NCBI RefSeq assembly: GCF_000757845.1
Contig: NZ_CP007753.1
Span: 1,178,001 to 1,242,000 of the forward strand
Length of the DNA: 64,000 nt
Origin: Prochlorococcus sp. MIT 0604
GTDB lineage: Bacteria > Cyanobacteriota > Cyanobacteriia > PCC-6307 > Cyanobiaceae
Direction of reading: 5' to 3'
Position numbers and translations under genes: made by a program. Of this stretch, positions 8,907 to 19,229 are shown one piece after another. The notes under the pieces were generated by a model that made no database searches, had not been told where the DNA came from, and worked only from the letters and a program-made list of their open reading frames with translations. Positions within the stretch are counted from its first letter, which is position 1. Each line of letters starts with the position of its first letter.

Positions 8907-9316
8907 TTAACATGAATGAAGAAATCTTTTATGAAGGTGGGCCTGCAAAAAGTGATTTAATAATAAATCTACTTGCGGGAATAACTATCCTTGGATTACC
9001 TTTTACTTTTGCAGCAGTTGTTAGGGCTCTTTGGTTGAGATATAAAATTACAAATAAACGAATCTCAATAGACGGTGGATGGTTTGGTAAAAATAAAACA
9101 CAAGTTTCATTAAGTAACATCGAAGAAATCAGATCTATTCCAAGGGGATTCGGATCATATGGTGATATGGTTCTTATCCTAAATGACGGATCAAAGCTTG
9201 AAATGAAATCATTACCTTTATTCAGAGAGAAACAAAAGTTTATTGAAGAAAATATAAAAAAAAGATCACAAATCTCAGCCATCAACGAGGTAGAGGGATT
9301 TGCTACTAAATCCTAA
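8903..9316 (+). CDS. PH-domain (YdbT/YvbH-like) membrane protein
   Basis: A 137-residue protein with one hydrophobic segment (LIINLLAGITILGLPFTFAAVVRALWL, about 19-45) followed by a bacterial PH-like beta domain (YKITNKRISIDGGWFGKNKTQVSLSNIEEIRSI...MVLILNDGSKLEMKSL). This architecture is usual for the cyanobacterial gene between rnpA and yidC. The function is unknown, probably at the inner or thylakoid membrane. The start overlaps the rnpA stop; an alternative ATG lies 3 codons in. Confidence 0.8.
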   Translation: MINMNEEIFYEGGPAKSDLIINLLAGITILGLPFTFAAVVRALWLRYKITNKRISIDGGWFGKNKTQVSLSNIEEIRSIPRGFGSYGDMVLILNDGSKLEMKSLPLFREKQKFIEENIKKRSQISAINEVEGFATKS

Positions 9317-9358
9317 ATAAATTAATTACAAAAACCTTTTTTTCCTGTAAAATGAAAT

Positions 9359-9382
9359 GTGTAGTAAAATTACACTCTTTTT
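9359..9382 (+). terminator. Hairpin plus T-rich tail just before yidC
   Basis: A 7-bp stem (GTGTAGT pairing with ATTACAC, one G-T pair) closes an AAA loop at 9359-9375 and is followed by TCTTTTT. This is the shape of a weak intrinsic terminator for the rpmH-rnpA-PH-domain transcript. It ends only 6 bases before the yidC GTG, so it could also act on yidC translation. The stem is short and AT-rich, so confidence is limited. Confidence 0.4.
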
Positions 9383-9388
9383 AATATC

Positions 9389-10531
9389 GTGATAGGGTTC
9401 ATTTCTGAAAAATTACTTATCCCGATTCTAGATTTTTTCTACGGTCTAGTCCCTAGTTATGGTTTAGCGATTGTTGCATTGACAGTCGTAATTAGAATTG
9501 CACTTTTCCCTTTAAGCGCTGGTTCCATTAGAAGCGCTAGAAGAATGAAGATTGCTCAACCAGTAATGCAAAAAAGGCAAGCAGAAATAAAATCTAAGTT
9601 TTCAGGTGATCCAAAGAGACAACAAGAAGAACTAGGAAAATTGATGAACGAGTTCGGAAGTCCCCTCGCCGGATGCCTTCCATTGATTGTACAAATGCCT
9701 GTATTATTTGCATTGTTCGCAACTTTAAGAGGCTCTCCATTTGCTGATGTACCTTACAACATAAACCTTAAGGTCGTTCCACAAGATCAAATAGCAGCTA
9801 TTGATCCAAAACCTTATAAATCTCCAAGACATTCTATTTTTATAACAGAAAAATCACATTTTCCTGTTATAGCTACTATTCCTAATGGAACAAAATTAGG
9901 AACTGAAGAATCTATAAAAATAAATCTGCAAACTACAAATGGCAATAGCTATTCTGAAGTTTTATCTAAATATGATAATGGCTCAAGATTCCTCCCTACA
10001 TGGAAGGTCTCAAAAGGTTCTGAGAATCTAAAAGTTTCCCAAGACGGTACAGTAACTGCAATTAAACCAGGTGATGCAACAATTGAAGCAAAAATACCTG
10101 GTCTTGCGGCAAAAAGTGGTTTTCTTTTTATTAAAGCTCTCGGTCAAGTTGGTTTTTATGTAGATGGGGCTATTAATTGGGATATTGCTGCATTAGTTGG
10201 TGCATTTGGATTAACTCTTCTTCTTTCTCAGGTGTTATCAAGCCAGGGGATGCCTGCTAATCCTCAGCAATCAACAGCCAATAAAATTACACCAGTAATG
10301 ATTACAGGAATGTTTCTGTTTTTCCCACTACCTGCAGGAGTCTTACTATATATGGTTGTCGCCAATATATTCCAAGCATTTCAGACTTTTCTTCTTAATA
10401 AAGAATCTCTTCCTGAGAATCTTCAGAAAATTTTAGATCAACAAATGTTGGCCAAAAATGAAGTAATAAATACTCCTGCATCAACTATTTCAGACAAAAG
10501 ATTACCTTTTGAACCCAATAGTAAAAAATAA
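9389..10531 (+). CDS. yidC: Membrane protein insertase YidC/Alb3
   Basis: A 380-residue insertase that helps fold and insert proteins into the plasma and thylakoid membranes. The conserved core has a first core helix with the hydrophilic-groove arginine ([10 protein letters not shown], Arg36), a charged cytosolic hairpin (about 50-90), then [18 protein letters not shown] and C-terminal helices including [25 protein letters not shown]. Between helices 2 and 3, about residues 160-250, sits an extra Ig-like segment ([20 protein letters not shown]) resembling a Big2 repeat. The start is GTG at 9389. It follows the rpmH cluster, as is usual. Confidence 0.93.
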   Translation: MIGFISEKLLIPILDFFYGLVPSYGLAIVALTVVIRIALFPLSAGSIRSARRMKIAQPVMQKRQAEIKSKFSGDPKRQQEELGKLMNEFGSPLAGCLPLIVQMPVLFALFATLRGSPFADVPYNINLKVVPQDQIAAIDPKPYKSPRHSIFITEKSHFPVIATIPNGTKLGTEESIKINLQTTNGNSYSEVLSKYDNGSRFLPTWKVSKGSENLKVSQDGTVTAIKPGDATIEAKIPGLAAKSGFLFIKALGQVGFYVDGAINWDIAALVGAFGLTLLLSQVLSSQGMPANPQQSTANKITPVMITGMFLFFPLPAGVLLYMVVANIFQAFQTFLLNKESLPENLQKILDQQMLAKNEVINTPASTISDKRLPFEPNSKK

Positions 10532-10547
10532 TTTTTTATTTTAAATA

Positions 10548-12014
10548 ATGAATTCTTGGTGTAACAATTTAGAATTACTTATAAAATCAAGAACCTCACT
10601 AATTTGGGTAAGGACTAAAGAAGAAGAAAGATTAGAAAAATTAGTTAATTTCTCTTGTGAAAGATTAAATATTAAAAGATTTATCCGCTGGGATTGCATT
10701 AACGGTATTAAAGGATTAATAAATGAAGAAGGTAAATTTTCTAACAATCCCTTAGGAGTGCTTAATTGGCTTAAGGAACAAGGATCTGAAGTTTCAACAG
10801 TTTTATTAGTAAAAGATTTTCATAAATTTTATGATGATCCATCTATTAATAGAACTCTTAAAGAACTATCTTCAGCGCTTAAAGAAACTAGTAATAATTT
10901 AATCATTAGTTCTCATCTATTTCCATCATCAGAAGAGCTTGATGAATTGATGACAATTGAAAACTTACCTTTACCCGATCAAAAAGAATTGAAAAATCTA
11001 ATAAAAAAAATTGCTAATAGTACTAATTCAAATCTTGAGGAACAAGACTTAAACCAACTTTCTATTGCTTCAAGTGGACTAACTGAAATAAAAGTCAAGC
11101 AAGTCACTGCTAAGGCTCTTGCTCAAAGAGGAAAAATAAGTAAAGAAGATATCAAAGATATACTTGAAGAGAAAAAACAAGTTATCGCCAGAAGTGAAAT
11201 TTTAGAATTTTTCGAAGCTAAATCAGGTCAAGATGATATAGGTGGTTTAGATATTTTAAAAGTTTGGCTTAATCAAAGATATAGAGCCTTTTCTAAAGAA
11301 GCTAGAGATTATGGATTACCTATACCCAAAGGGGTCTTACTTGTTGGAGCGCAAGGAACAGGGAAATCACTTACTGCAAAATCGATTTCAAAGAGTTGGT
11401 CAATGCCTCTACTTAGGTTAGATGTGGGAAGATTATTTTCTAGCCTTGTTGGTTCAAGCGAGGCAAGAACAAGAGAAACAATATCAAGAGCAGAGGCTAT
11501 GTCTCCCTGTATCCTTTGGATCGATGAAATTGATAAAGGCTTTGGTGGAGATGCGAGAAGTGATGGTGGTACAAGTCAAAGAGTTTTGGCAAGTTTGCTA
11601 ACTTGGATGGCTGAAAAAGAATCCGCCGTATTTGTAATTGCTACCGCTAATGCTATAGATAGGCTTCCTGCCGAATTATTAAGGAAAGGTAGGTTTGATG
11701 AAATATTTTTTCTTGATTTACCAACTTCAGAAGAAAGATTAAGCATTCTTGATTTGCACTTAAAAAAAAGAAGACCAAGTTACAGTTTCCCTCTCTCCAC
11801 CATCATAGATAGAACAGATGGATTCTCAGGAGCAGAGCTTGAACAAGCAGTGATAGAGGGTATGCACATTTCATTCTCAGAAAATAGGGAGCTTATGGAG
11901 AAAGATTTGATAAAGGCAGTTTCTGAATTAGTTCCTTTATCAAGAACAGCTAAAGAGCAAATTGATTTACTAAAAGAATGGTCATCTACAGGAAGAGCTC
12001 GTTCTGCATCGTAA
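10548..12014 (+). CDS. ycf46: Ycf46-like AAA+ ATPase
   Basis: A 488-residue AAA+ ATPase. The N-terminal half (1-230) is the family-specific domain with SRTSLIWVRTKEEERLEKL; the ATPase half has Walker A GAQGTGKS at about 267-274, Walker B ILWIDEID near 322, a sensor region FVIATANAIDRLPAELLRKGRFDEIF with an arginine-finger-type RKGRFD, and a lid domain. This matches the conserved cyanobacterial/plastid Ycf46 family, which is linked to inorganic carbon and photosynthesis regulation in some cyanobacteria. The ATG is 17 bases after yidC. Confidence 0.88.
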   Translation: MNSWCNNLELLIKSRTSLIWVRTKEEERLEKLVNFSCERLNIKRFIRWDCINGIKGLINEEGKFSNNPLGVLNWLKEQGSEVSTVLLVKDFHKFYDDPSINRTLKELSSALKETSNNLIISSHLFPSSEELDELMTIENLPLPDQKELKNLIKKIANSTNSNLEEQDLNQLSIASSGLTEIKVKQVTAKALAQRGKISKEDIKDILEEKKQVIARSEILEFFEAKSGQDDIGGLDILKVWLNQRYRAFSKEARDYGLPIPKGVLLVGAQGTGKSLTAKSISKSWSMPLLRLDVGRLFSSLVGSSEARTRETISRAEAMSPCILWIDEIDKGFGGDARSDGGTSQRVLASLLTWMAEKESAVFVIATANAIDRLPAELLRKGRFDEIFFLDLPTSEERLSILDLHLKKRRPSYSFPLSTIIDRTDGFSGAELEQAVIEGMHISFSENRELMEKDLIKAVSELVPLSRTAKEQIDLLKEWSSTGRARSAS

Positions 12015-12130
12015 CTAAAAATGAAAAATTTCCTAAAATTAGAAATCATTAATTTAGTTAATTTTTCATCAAAATTACCTAATAATGAATTTAGATAAAT
12101 TATCTTAATTAATGTATAGAAAAAAAAAGA

Positions 12131-13408
12131 GTGTTAGATCAAAAATTAATAAGAGAAAACCCAACATCTGTTGAAGAGAATTTATCTTTAAGAGGAAAAG
12201 TTTACAATCTATCCTACATAAATGCATTAACTATTAAAAAAAAGGATCTTGATACAGAAGTATCAAGTCTTCAATTTGAGAGTAAAAAATTAAGTAAATT
12301 AATTGGCCAAGAAATTAGCAAATCTCAAAACAATAATTCTCCAGAACTAAATAACTTGAAGAGAAAGGGAAGCGAATACAGAACCAAACTTTCTGAACTT
12401 GAAGAGGAACAAAGAATACTAGCTAAGCAAGTAGATGAGGAGATTTATAATTTGCCAAATTTACCTAGCAAAGATGCTCCTATTGGAAAAGATGAAAGTC
12501 ATAATGTCCAAGTAAAAACTTGGGGAGACCCCCTTATTAAGGAGAATCTAAAATCTCACTGGGAAATAGGCGAAAGTCTTAATCTTTTTGACTTTATAAA
12601 ATCAGCTAAAATATCAAAAAGTCGTTTTATTACACTTATTGGAAATGGAGCCAGATTAGAGAGGGCATTAATAAATTTCATGCTCGATATGCATACTAAT
12701 AATGGTTATTCAGAATTAATGCCTCCAGCTTTAGTCAACACAGAAAGTCTTACCGGATCTGGTCAATTGCCTAAATTTTCAAATGAAAGTTTTAAGTGTT
12801 CTAACGACGACTTATGGCTTTCTCCAACAGCTGAAGTTCCACTAACCGCTTTTCATAGAAACGAGATTATTGATTCCAAGCAGTTACCTATTAAGTATGT
12901 GGCATATAGTCCATGCTTTAGAAGAGAAGCTGGTAGTTATGGAAGGGATACAAAAGGTTTAATAAGACTTCATCAATTTAATAAGGTTGAGCTTTATTGG
13001 TTTTGTGATCCAAGTCAATCTCTAGAAGCGCATAAAAAGATTACTTCTGATGCAGAAAGCATTTTAAGAAAGCTCAACTTACCTTACAGATTAGTTGATA
13101 TTTGTACTGGGGACTTAGGCTTTTCTTCTAGTAGAACTTTTGATCTTGAAGTTTGGCTTCCGAGTAGTAAATGTTATAGAGAGATTTCAAGTTGCAGTAA
13201 TTGCCTTGACTTTCAAGCACGTAGATCCTCAATAAGATCAAAAATTGATAAAAAAAATACATATTTACATACCTTAAATGGTAGTGGACTTGCTATTGGA
13301 AGAACAATGGCCGCGATTCTTGAGAATGGCCAGCAAACAGATGGTAGCGTTAAGATTCCAGATGCTCTGGTTCCATATTTTGGATCAAATTTTTTAAAAA
13401 CTGCTTAA
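12131..13408 (+). CDS. serS: Seryl-tRNA synthetase
   Basis: A 425-residue class II aminoacyl-tRNA synthetase that charges tRNA-Ser. An N-terminal antiparallel coiled coil (about 30-105, rich in Lys/Glu/Leu) binds the tRNA long arm. The catalytic core has motif 2 ([20 protein letters not shown], about 257-276) and motif 3 ([17 protein letters not shown], about 382-398). The start is GTG at 12131. rseP follows 9 bases downstream, so the two are probably co-transcribed. Confidence 0.96.
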   Translation: MLDQKLIRENPTSVEENLSLRGKVYNLSYINALTIKKKDLDTEVSSLQFESKKLSKLIGQEISKSQNNNSPELNNLKRKGSEYRTKLSELEEEQRILAKQVDEEIYNLPNLPSKDAPIGKDESHNVQVKTWGDPLIKENLKSHWEIGESLNLFDFIKSAKISKSRFITLIGNGARLERALINFMLDMHTNNGYSELMPPALVNTESLTGSGQLPKFSNESFKCSNDDLWLSPTAEVPLTAFHRNEIIDSKQLPIKYVAYSPCFRREAGSYGRDTKGLIRLHQFNKVELYWFCDPSQSLEAHKKITSDAESILRKLNLPYRLVDICTGDLGFSSSRTFDLEVWLPSSKCYREISSCSNCLDFQARRSSIRSKIDKKNTYLHTLNGSGLAIGRTMAAILENGQQTDGSVKIPDALVPYFGSNFLKTA

Positions 13409-13417
13409 TATAAAATA

Positions 13418-14497
13418 ATGAATGTTTTAACCTCAATAACAGTACTTGGATTTCTCATATTTTTTCATGAAATGGGGCATTTTCTTGCTGCAACTTTACA
13501 AGGTATTTATGTTGATGGATTTTCGATTGGCTTTGGACCCTCAATTATTAAAAAAAAATTTAGAGATATTACTTATTCATTAAGAGCCTTTCCTCTTGGA
13601 GGCTTTGTATCCTTTCCTGACGAAGAATTAAATAATATTGACCCCAAAGATCCAAATCTTTTAAAAAATAGGCCAATAATTCAAAGAATTATTGTAATCT
13701 CAGCTGGAGTATTCGCAAACTTAATCCTTGCTTACACAATTTTAATTATAAATATAACTACAGTTGGTATTCCATTTGATCCAGAACCAGGCATTTTAGT
13801 TTTGGCCACTCAACCTGAGAAGGCTGCCTCACTTTCTGGTTTAAAACCTGGAGATAAAATATTAAAAATTGAAACTAGTAGTTTAGGAATTGGTGATGAA
13901 GCTGTTTCTACTTTAGTAAAAGAGATTCAAAATTCTTCAGATGAAGCAATTTCAATCCAAATTGAAAGAGATGGGAATTTCAAAGACATAACTTTGATAC
14001 CAGAAAATATTAATGGTAAAGGAACTATAGGTGCTCAATTACAACCCAATATAAAGAAAGAAACTAAAAAGACAAAAAATATTTTCGAACTTTTTAAGTA
14101 TACAAACAACGAGTTTTCATCACTTTTAGTAAAAACGATACAAGGCTATAAAGGACTGATAACAAACTTTTCCTCAACAGCTCAACAATTAAGTGGGCCA
14201 GTCAAAATAGTTGAAATTGGAGCTCAACTATCGCAACAGGGAGGCACGGGTATATTATTATTTGCAGCTTTAATTTCTATTAATTTAGCAGTTCTTAATT
14301 CTCTACCTCTGCCTTTGTTAGATGGAGGCCAACTTGTTTTCACTTTAATTGAGGGATTAAGGGGGAAACCTGTCCCAGTTAAGGTACAAATGGTTGTTAC
14401 ACAATCTAGTTTCTTTCTTCTAGTTGGACTAAGTGTATTGCTCATTATTAGAGATACTAGTCAACTTTTAATAGTACAAAGATTATTAAACCAATAA
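13418..14497 (+). CDS. rseP: Site-2 protease, RseP/M50 family
   Basis: A 359-residue intramembrane zinc metalloprotease. The HExxH zinc motif is FFHEMGHFLAA at about residues 15-25, and the third ligand is in LPLPLLDGGQLV near residue 300. A single PDZ domain lies between (about 120-195, with SGLKPGDKILKIE). The length is normal for cyanobacterial S2P homologues. It cuts anti-sigma factors or other membrane substrates; the target here is unknown. It lies 9 bases after serS. Confidence 0.92.
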   Translation: MNVLTSITVLGFLIFFHEMGHFLAATLQGIYVDGFSIGFGPSIIKKKFRDITYSLRAFPLGGFVSFPDEELNNIDPKDPNLLKNRPIIQRIIVISAGVFANLILAYTILIINITTVGIPFDPEPGILVLATQPEKAASLSGLKPGDKILKIETSSLGIGDEAVSTLVKEIQNSSDEAISIQIERDGNFKDITLIPENINGKGTIGAQLQPNIKKETKKTKNIFELFKYTNNEFSSLLVKTIQGYKGLITNFSSTAQQLSGPVKIVEIGAQLSQQGGTGILLFAALISINLAVLNSLPLPLLDGGQLVFTLIEGLRGKPVPVKVQMVVTQSSFFLLVGLSVLLIIRDTSQLLIVQRLLNQ

Positions 14498-14557
14498 TTA
14501 AATTTCAAGATTGACATTCAAGCTGTTAAAATAAGAAAAAGTTATAAAAAATTTTAA

Positions 14558-14860
14558 ATGGCCAAAAAGTCCATGATTGCAAGAGAGGTAAAGCGCAAAA
14601 AACTTGTAAGAAAATATGCTGCTAAAAGAAAATCATTATTAGATGAATTTAATGCGGCAAAAGATCCAATGGAAAGGTTAGAAATACATAGAAAGATTCA
14701 ACGCCTCCCAAGAAATTCTGCTCCAAATCGAGTTAGAAATAGATGTTGGGCGACAGGTAAACCAAGAGGAGTTTATAGAGATTTTGGTTTATGCAGAAAT
14801 CAATTAAGACAAAGGGCACACAATGGTGAACTTCCTGGAGTTGTTAAATCAAGTTGGTAG
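14558..14860 (+). CDS. rpsN: 30S ribosomal protein S14
   Basis: A 100-residue S14 of the long, zinc-free type: [20 protein letters not shown] at the start, [39 protein letters not shown] near the end split over the conserved rRNA-binding region, and a KSSW terminus. No CxxC zinc pair is present, as expected for cyanobacteria. It lies between rseP and pnp in its own short transcription region, with 60 bases upstream and 184 bases downstream without another credible gene. Confidence 0.97.
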   Translation: MAKKSMIAREVKRKKLVRKYAAKRKSLLDEFNAAKDPMERLEIHRKIQRLPRNSAPNRVRNRCWATGKPRGVYRDFGLCRNQLRQRAHNGELPGVVKSSW

Positions 14861-15044
14861 AAAAAATATTTCTTCATACAAATCATTAATATTTTTAAAA
14901 ATTCCTAATAAATATAGTTTTTACAAGTCTTTTACTTTATTTTTCATACATTTTCTTATAATATTTAAAGCTTATTTAAATAATTTACTCAAATTGTCCC
15001 TATTAAATGTAAGAATAAAAATGTATAGATTTATAATTTAAAAA

Positions 15045-17210
15045 GTGGAAGGACAAAATAAGTCGATCACGTTTGACGGACGAGAGATACGACTAACTAC
15101 TGGAGTATATGCTCCTCAGGCGAGTGGATCAGTAATGATTGAGTGTGGAGATACATCTCTACTTATAACAGCAACAAAAACTACAAAAAAAGAAGTTTCA
15201 GACTTTCTCCCTCTAATTTGCGATTACGAGGAAAAATTATATGCTGCAGGAAGAATTCCAGGTGGCTTCATGAGGAGAGAAGGGCGCCCTCCAGAAAGAG
15301 CCACTTTAATCTCTAGATTAATCGATAGACCAATGAGACCTCTCTTCCCATATTGGATGAGAGATGAAATACAAATAGTTGCTTCATGCCTTTCTTTAGA
15401 TGAAAGAGTACCTGCTGACGTTCTGGCTGTTACAGGAGCATCAATAGCAACTTTACTTGGAGAAATTCCATTTTATGGCCCTATGGCTGCAGTACGAGTT
15501 GGTCTTATTGGGGATGATTTCATTCTCAATCCTAGCTATAGAGAGATAGAGAAAGGTGACCTAGATATCGTCGTAGCAGGTTCGCCTGATGGCATTGTGA
15601 TGATTGAAGCAGGAGCCAATCAATTATCCGAGCAAGATACAATTGAAGCTATAGATTTTGGATATGAGGCTGTTACCGAACTTATCAAATCTCAGGAAGA
15701 CTTACTAAACGATTTAGGAATAAAACAAGTTAAGCCAAAGGATCCTGAAGAGGATAAAACTCTACCCTCGTATTTAGAGAAAAATTGTACAAAATCGATT
15801 GAATTAATTCTAAAGAAGTTTGATCAGTCAAAAGAGGAAAGGGACCTTGAACTAGAAAAAATAAAAGTGGAGGTACAAGCTAAAATTGAATCTCTAAAAG
15901 ATGACAATCAATTGAAAGCTCTCTTATCAGATAATGATAAATTATTGAGCTCAGACTTTAAAAAACTTACAAAGAAATTAATGAGGTCGCAAATCATTAA
16001 TGATGGCAAAAGAGTGGACGGAAGAGAACTTGACGAAGTCAGGAAAATAACGGCTTCTGCAGGAATTCTTCCAAAAAGAGTTCACGGCTCCGCATTATTT
16101 CAGAGGGGTTTAACTCAAGTTTTATCTACAACCACATTAGGTACTCCTAGTGATGCTCAGGAAATGGATGACCTTAATCCAAGCAATGAGAAAACTTATC
16201 TACATCACTATAATTTCCCACCATATTCTGTAGGAGAAACTCGTCCTATGCGAACTCCTGGGAGAAGAGAGATTGGACATGGAGCATTGGCAGAAAGAGC
16301 CATAATACCTGTATTACCGGGTAAAGAGACGTTTCCTTATGTATTACGAGTAGTAAGTGAAGTTTTAAGTTCCAATGGATCTACCTCAATGGGATCAGTA
16401 TGTGGCAGCACCCTCTCATTATTAGATGCTGGAGTGCCTTTAAAGTCTCCTGTAAGTGGTACTGCCATGGGTCTAATCAAAGAAGGGGAAGATGTTCGTA
16501 TCCTCACAGATATTCAGGGTATTGAAGATTTTCTTGGGGATATGGATTTCAAGGTTGCGGGTACTGATAAAGGAATAACAGCATTACAAATGGATATGAA
16601 AATTACAGGTTTACCAGTTTCAATAATTTCTGACGCTATAAAAAAGGCTCGTCCAGCAAGATTACATATTTTAGAAAAAATGAAAGCGGCAATAGATAAA
16701 CCACAAGATTCCTTATCACCTCATGCTCCGCGACTACTTAGCTTTAGGATCGATCCAGAACTCATAGGAACAGTTATTGGTCCAGGAGGTAGAACTATAA
16801 AAGGAATTACCGAAAGAACCAATACAAAAATAGATATAGAAGATGGGGGTATAGTCACAATTGCTTCACATGATGGAGTTGCCGCAGAAGAAGCCCAAAA
16901 GATAATAGAGGGATTAACTCGCAAGGTTCATGAAGGTGAGATCTTCTCTGGTGTTGTAACAAGAATAATTCCTATAGGTGCTTTCGTAGAAATATTGCCT
17001 GGCAAAGAAGGGATGGTTCACATTTCTCAATTATCTGAAGCAAGAGTTGAAAGAGTTGAAGATGTAGTTAGACAAGGAGACGAAGTAACTGTAAGAGTTA
17101 GAGAGATTGACAGCAGAGGAAGGATTAACCTTACTTTAAGAGGTGTAGGACAAAATAATGGAATGTCTTATCCTGAACCAACACCCACGCCAGTAGCTCC
17201 ATTAAATTAG
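15045..17210 (+). CDS. pnp: Polyribonucleotide nucleotidyltransferase (PNPase)
   Basis: A 721-residue 3'-5' phosphorolytic exoribonuclease of the RNA degradosome. It has two RNase PH-type domains (about 10-145 and 320-550, with [14 protein letters not shown] and [15 protein letters not shown]), a helical linker with many Lys/Glu between them, a KH domain ([15 protein letters not shown] near 575) and a C-terminal S1 domain ([20 protein letters not shown] to [16 protein letters not shown]). It starts with GTG at 15045. The C-terminal tail is short and proline-rich. It converges with cysQ at an 8-base gap. Confidence 0.97.
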   Translation: MEGQNKSITFDGREIRLTTGVYAPQASGSVMIECGDTSLLITATKTTKKEVSDFLPLICDYEEKLYAAGRIPGGFMRREGRPPERATLISRLIDRPMRPLFPYWMRDEIQIVASCLSLDERVPADVLAVTGASIATLLGEIPFYGPMAAVRVGLIGDDFILNPSYREIEKGDLDIVVAGSPDGIVMIEAGANQLSEQDTIEAIDFGYEAVTELIKSQEDLLNDLGIKQVKPKDPEEDKTLPSYLEKNCTKSIELILKKFDQSKEERDLELEKIKVEVQAKIESLKDDNQLKALLSDNDKLLSSDFKKLTKKLMRSQIINDGKRVDGRELDEVRKITASAGILPKRVHGSALFQRGLTQVLSTTTLGTPSDAQEMDDLNPSNEKTYLHHYNFPPYSVGETRPMRTPGRREIGHGALAERAIIPVLPGKETFPYVLRVVSEVLSSNGSTSMGSVCGSTLSLLDAGVPLKSPVSGTAMGLIKEGEDVRILTDIQGIEDFLGDMDFKVAGTDKGITALQMDMKITGLPVSIISDAIKKARPARLHILEKMKAAIDKPQDSLSPHAPRLLSFRIDPELIGTVIGPGGRTIKGITERTNTKIDIEDGGIVTIASHDGVAAEEAQKIIEGLTRKVHEGEIFSGVVTRIIPIGAFVEILPGKEGMVHISQLSEARVERVEDVVRQGDEVTVRVREIDSRGRINLTLRGVGQNNGMSYPEPTPTPVAPLN

Positions 17211-17217
17211 GAAGTAG

Positions 17218-18117
17218 TTATGGATAAATTGAGGATTTTTGAATAATTTCTTTAATTTGAGAGCAAATTCTTTTCTGATTTTGTTTGCTGTTTGATGCAA
17301 TTATTATGCCAGGGTGTTCTAAAGCAGTTGTCCCATAAACTAAATCTTCATTATCAATATTCGTTATTGCCCCTCCTGCAGCATTTAAGATGGCTTCTGG
17401 TGCAGCGAAATCCCAGTCTTTTGGGGCACTATTACCAGGCAAACTTAATCCGATGTAGATATCACTTTCTCCTCTTATAATTGAAGCGACCTTACATCCA
17501 ATACTTCCCATTGTAATATTTTTCCTGAAGTTAATCTTATTAATCAAATCTTTTAATTTATCATTTTTATGATTTTTACTAGTCACTAAGGTCATCTCTT
17601 GGAGAATATTTGTATTAGACAAATTTTGTTTTTGAATACTGCCATCTCTTTTCTGATTCCATAGTTTATCTGCATAAGAGATCCATAATTCATCTTTTTC
17701 GGGGATTAGAACAACACCAATGTATGGTTTTCTTTTGTAGTTCAGAGCTAAATGCATTGCAAAATTTCCAGTCCCTTGAATGAAATCTTTAGTTCCATCT
17801 AAGGGATCGAGAATCCAAAGCCAATCAGCATTTAGATCGCAATAATTCGTTTTGATTTTGAAGTTTTCTTCGCTCAAAATTTCCCAATTTATATGTGGAT
17901 ATTTCTGGTTTATCCTATTAATAATTAACTCATTAACCTCCAAATCAGCCAAAGTTACAGGATCGTTAATATTTTTATTTTTAAGAATTTCAAATTTTTT
18001 TTCTGAATTTTTAATAATATTTGAATAAGCCAACAAAATATCTGCAGCTTCCCAGCTGAAATTTATCACATCGTCGATGAGATTATTAACATCCACTCCA
18101 AAAGGCAATTCAATCAT
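17218..18117 (-). CDS. cysQ: 3'(2'),5'-bisphosphate nucleotidase, CysQ family
   Basis: A 299-residue Li-sensitive phosphatase of the inositol monophosphatase superfamily, likely removing the 3'-phosphate of PAP from sulfate assimilation. The metal-binding signature LDPLDGTKDFIQGTGNFA lies at about 101-118, with an upstream EENF acidic site, and the second motif APKDWDFAAPEAILNAAGG near 235. Related inositol-phosphatase activities cannot be excluded. The start ATG lies 3 bases from the divergent rsmI ATG, so the two genes' promoters must lie inside each other's coding sequence or be shared. Confidence 0.88.
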   Translation of the reverse strand: MIELPFGVDVNNLIDDVINFSWEAADILLAYSNIIKNSEKKFEILKNKNINDPVTLADLEVNELIINRINQKYPHINWEILSEENFKIKTNYCDLNADWLWILDPLDGTKDFIQGTGNFAMHLALNYKRKPYIGVVLIPEKDELWISYADKLWNQKRDGSIQKQNLSNTNILQEMTLVTSKNHKNDKLKDLINKINFRKNITMGSIGCKVASIIRGESDIYIGLSLPGNSAPKDWDFAAPEAILNAAGGAITNIDNEDLVYGTTALEHPGIIIASNSKQNQKRICSQIKEIIQKSSIYP

Positions 18118-18120
18118 TTA

Positions 18121-18984
18121 ATGACAAATAATTTCTTATTATCTCATAGAAAAGAAGAACCTGAAAAAGGGGTTTTATATGTAGTTGGGACACCAATTGG
18201 TAACTTAGAGGATATTTCCCCTAGAGCAATTAATATTCTTGCAAATGTCTCTTTAGTCGCTTGCGAAGATACCAGACAAACAAAAAAAATAATGAACAAA
18301 TTTAGCATTTCTAATAATTTGATAAGTTTTAATAAAGAAAATTCATCAAACAAAACACCAAAGTTAATTGCCGAACTAAAAGCTGGAAAATCAATCGCAA
18401 TTGTAAGTGATGCCGGTATGCCAGGTATTTGTGATCCTGGTGAAAATATAGTGAATGAAGTTAAATTAGAAGGAATTAGCGTTATTTGTATCCCAGGAGC
18501 ATGCGCAGCAATTACTGCTCTCGTATCTAGTGGGCTGCCTTCTTCTAAATTTATATTTGAGGGATTTCTGCCAAAAAAGAATATTGATAGAGAAAAAATT
18601 CTTTTTGAAATAAGTAAGAATGAAAAGACGACTATAGTTTATGAATCGCCTCATCGTCTAAAGAAGTTATTAAATGAGTTATTTGAGTTTTGCGGAGGAG
18701 AAAGAGAAATTGTAGTAGCTAGAGAATTAACGAAAAAATTTGAAGAACATGTTGGTAAAAATCTTAATGATGTAATACTTTACTTTAAAGATAAAGAAGT
18801 AATGGGTGAAATAACGCTTATCATTAGAGGGAGGAAAAGTAAGCAAAATAACGAACTTGATAAAATTGATTTAAAAAAAGAACTAAATGAATTAATTAAG
18901 GCTGGATTAAGTTTATCAGCAGCATCAAAGTATCTAGCAAAAAAAAATGGCATTAAAAAAAGTATAATTTATAATTTAAGTTAA
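18121..18984 (+). CDS. rsmI: 16S rRNA (cytidine-1402-2'-O) methyltransferase
   Basis: A 287-residue methyltransferase of the tetrapyrrole-methylase fold that 2'-O-methylates C1402 of 16S rRNA using SAM. Signature segments are VVGTPIGNLEDISPRAI at about 21-37, ACEDTRQTKKI, IVSDAGMPGICDPGE and VYESPHRLKK. A C-terminal helical region (from about 240) matches the RsmI HTH tail. Full length. It is divergent from cysQ with only 3 bases between start codons. Confidence 0.95.
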   Translation: MTNNFLLSHRKEEPEKGVLYVVGTPIGNLEDISPRAINILANVSLVACEDTRQTKKIMNKFSISNNLISFNKENSSNKTPKLIAELKAGKSIAIVSDAGMPGICDPGENIVNEVKLEGISVICIPGACAAITALVSSGLPSSKFIFEGFLPKKNIDREKILFEISKNEKTTIVYESPHRLKKLLNELFEFCGGEREIVVARELTKKFEEHVGKNLNDVILYFKDKEVMGEITLIIRGRKSKQNNELDKIDLKKELNELIKAGLSLSAASKYLAKKNGIKKSIIYNLS

Positions 18985-18998
18985 ATTTTCAATACAGA

Positions 18999-19226
18999 AT
19001 GAATATGTCTACTACATTGAAAAAAATAATTTTTGCAATAATTTTCAATTCTTGTTTATTCTTTTTATTGATGATTGGCATACAAAATAGTTCTAAAAAA
19101 AGTAAGGTTAAATTTTTAAAAAATGAAACTATTATGTTACCAGTAAGTTTTATTGTTGGTTCAAATTTTATTTTCGGATCTTTATTAGGTACTATTTTTC
19201 CAATTAATTTAACTAAGAAAAATTAA
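18999..19226 (+). CDS. LapA-like two-helix membrane protein
   Basis: A 75-residue protein with two hydrophobic helices (about 8-25 and 46-68) and a polar link containing IQNSSKKSKVKFL, which is the layout of LapA/DUF1049 small membrane proteins (helix, 'QN', short strand, glycine-rich second helix FIFGSLLGTIF). The function is unknown; LapA-type proteins in other bacteria link to LPS assembly. It lies 14 bases after rsmI on the same strand. Confidence 0.6.
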   Translation: MNMSTTLKKIIFAIIFNSCLFFLLMIGIQNSSKKSKVKFLKNETIMLPVSFIVGSNFIFGSLLGTIFPINLTKKN

Positions 19227-19229
19227 TAT

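Noticed and set aside
8929-9285. A 118-codon open frame on the minus strand
   Set aside because: It is the antisense shadow of the PH-domain gene between rnpA and yidC.
14823-15041. A 72-codon frame overlapping the end of rpsN and filling the rpsN-pnp gap
   Set aside because: Its first part runs inside rpsN and the rest is Phe/Leu/Lys/Ile-rich text expected from AT-rich leader DNA; the gap is more likely the pnp 5' untranslated region.
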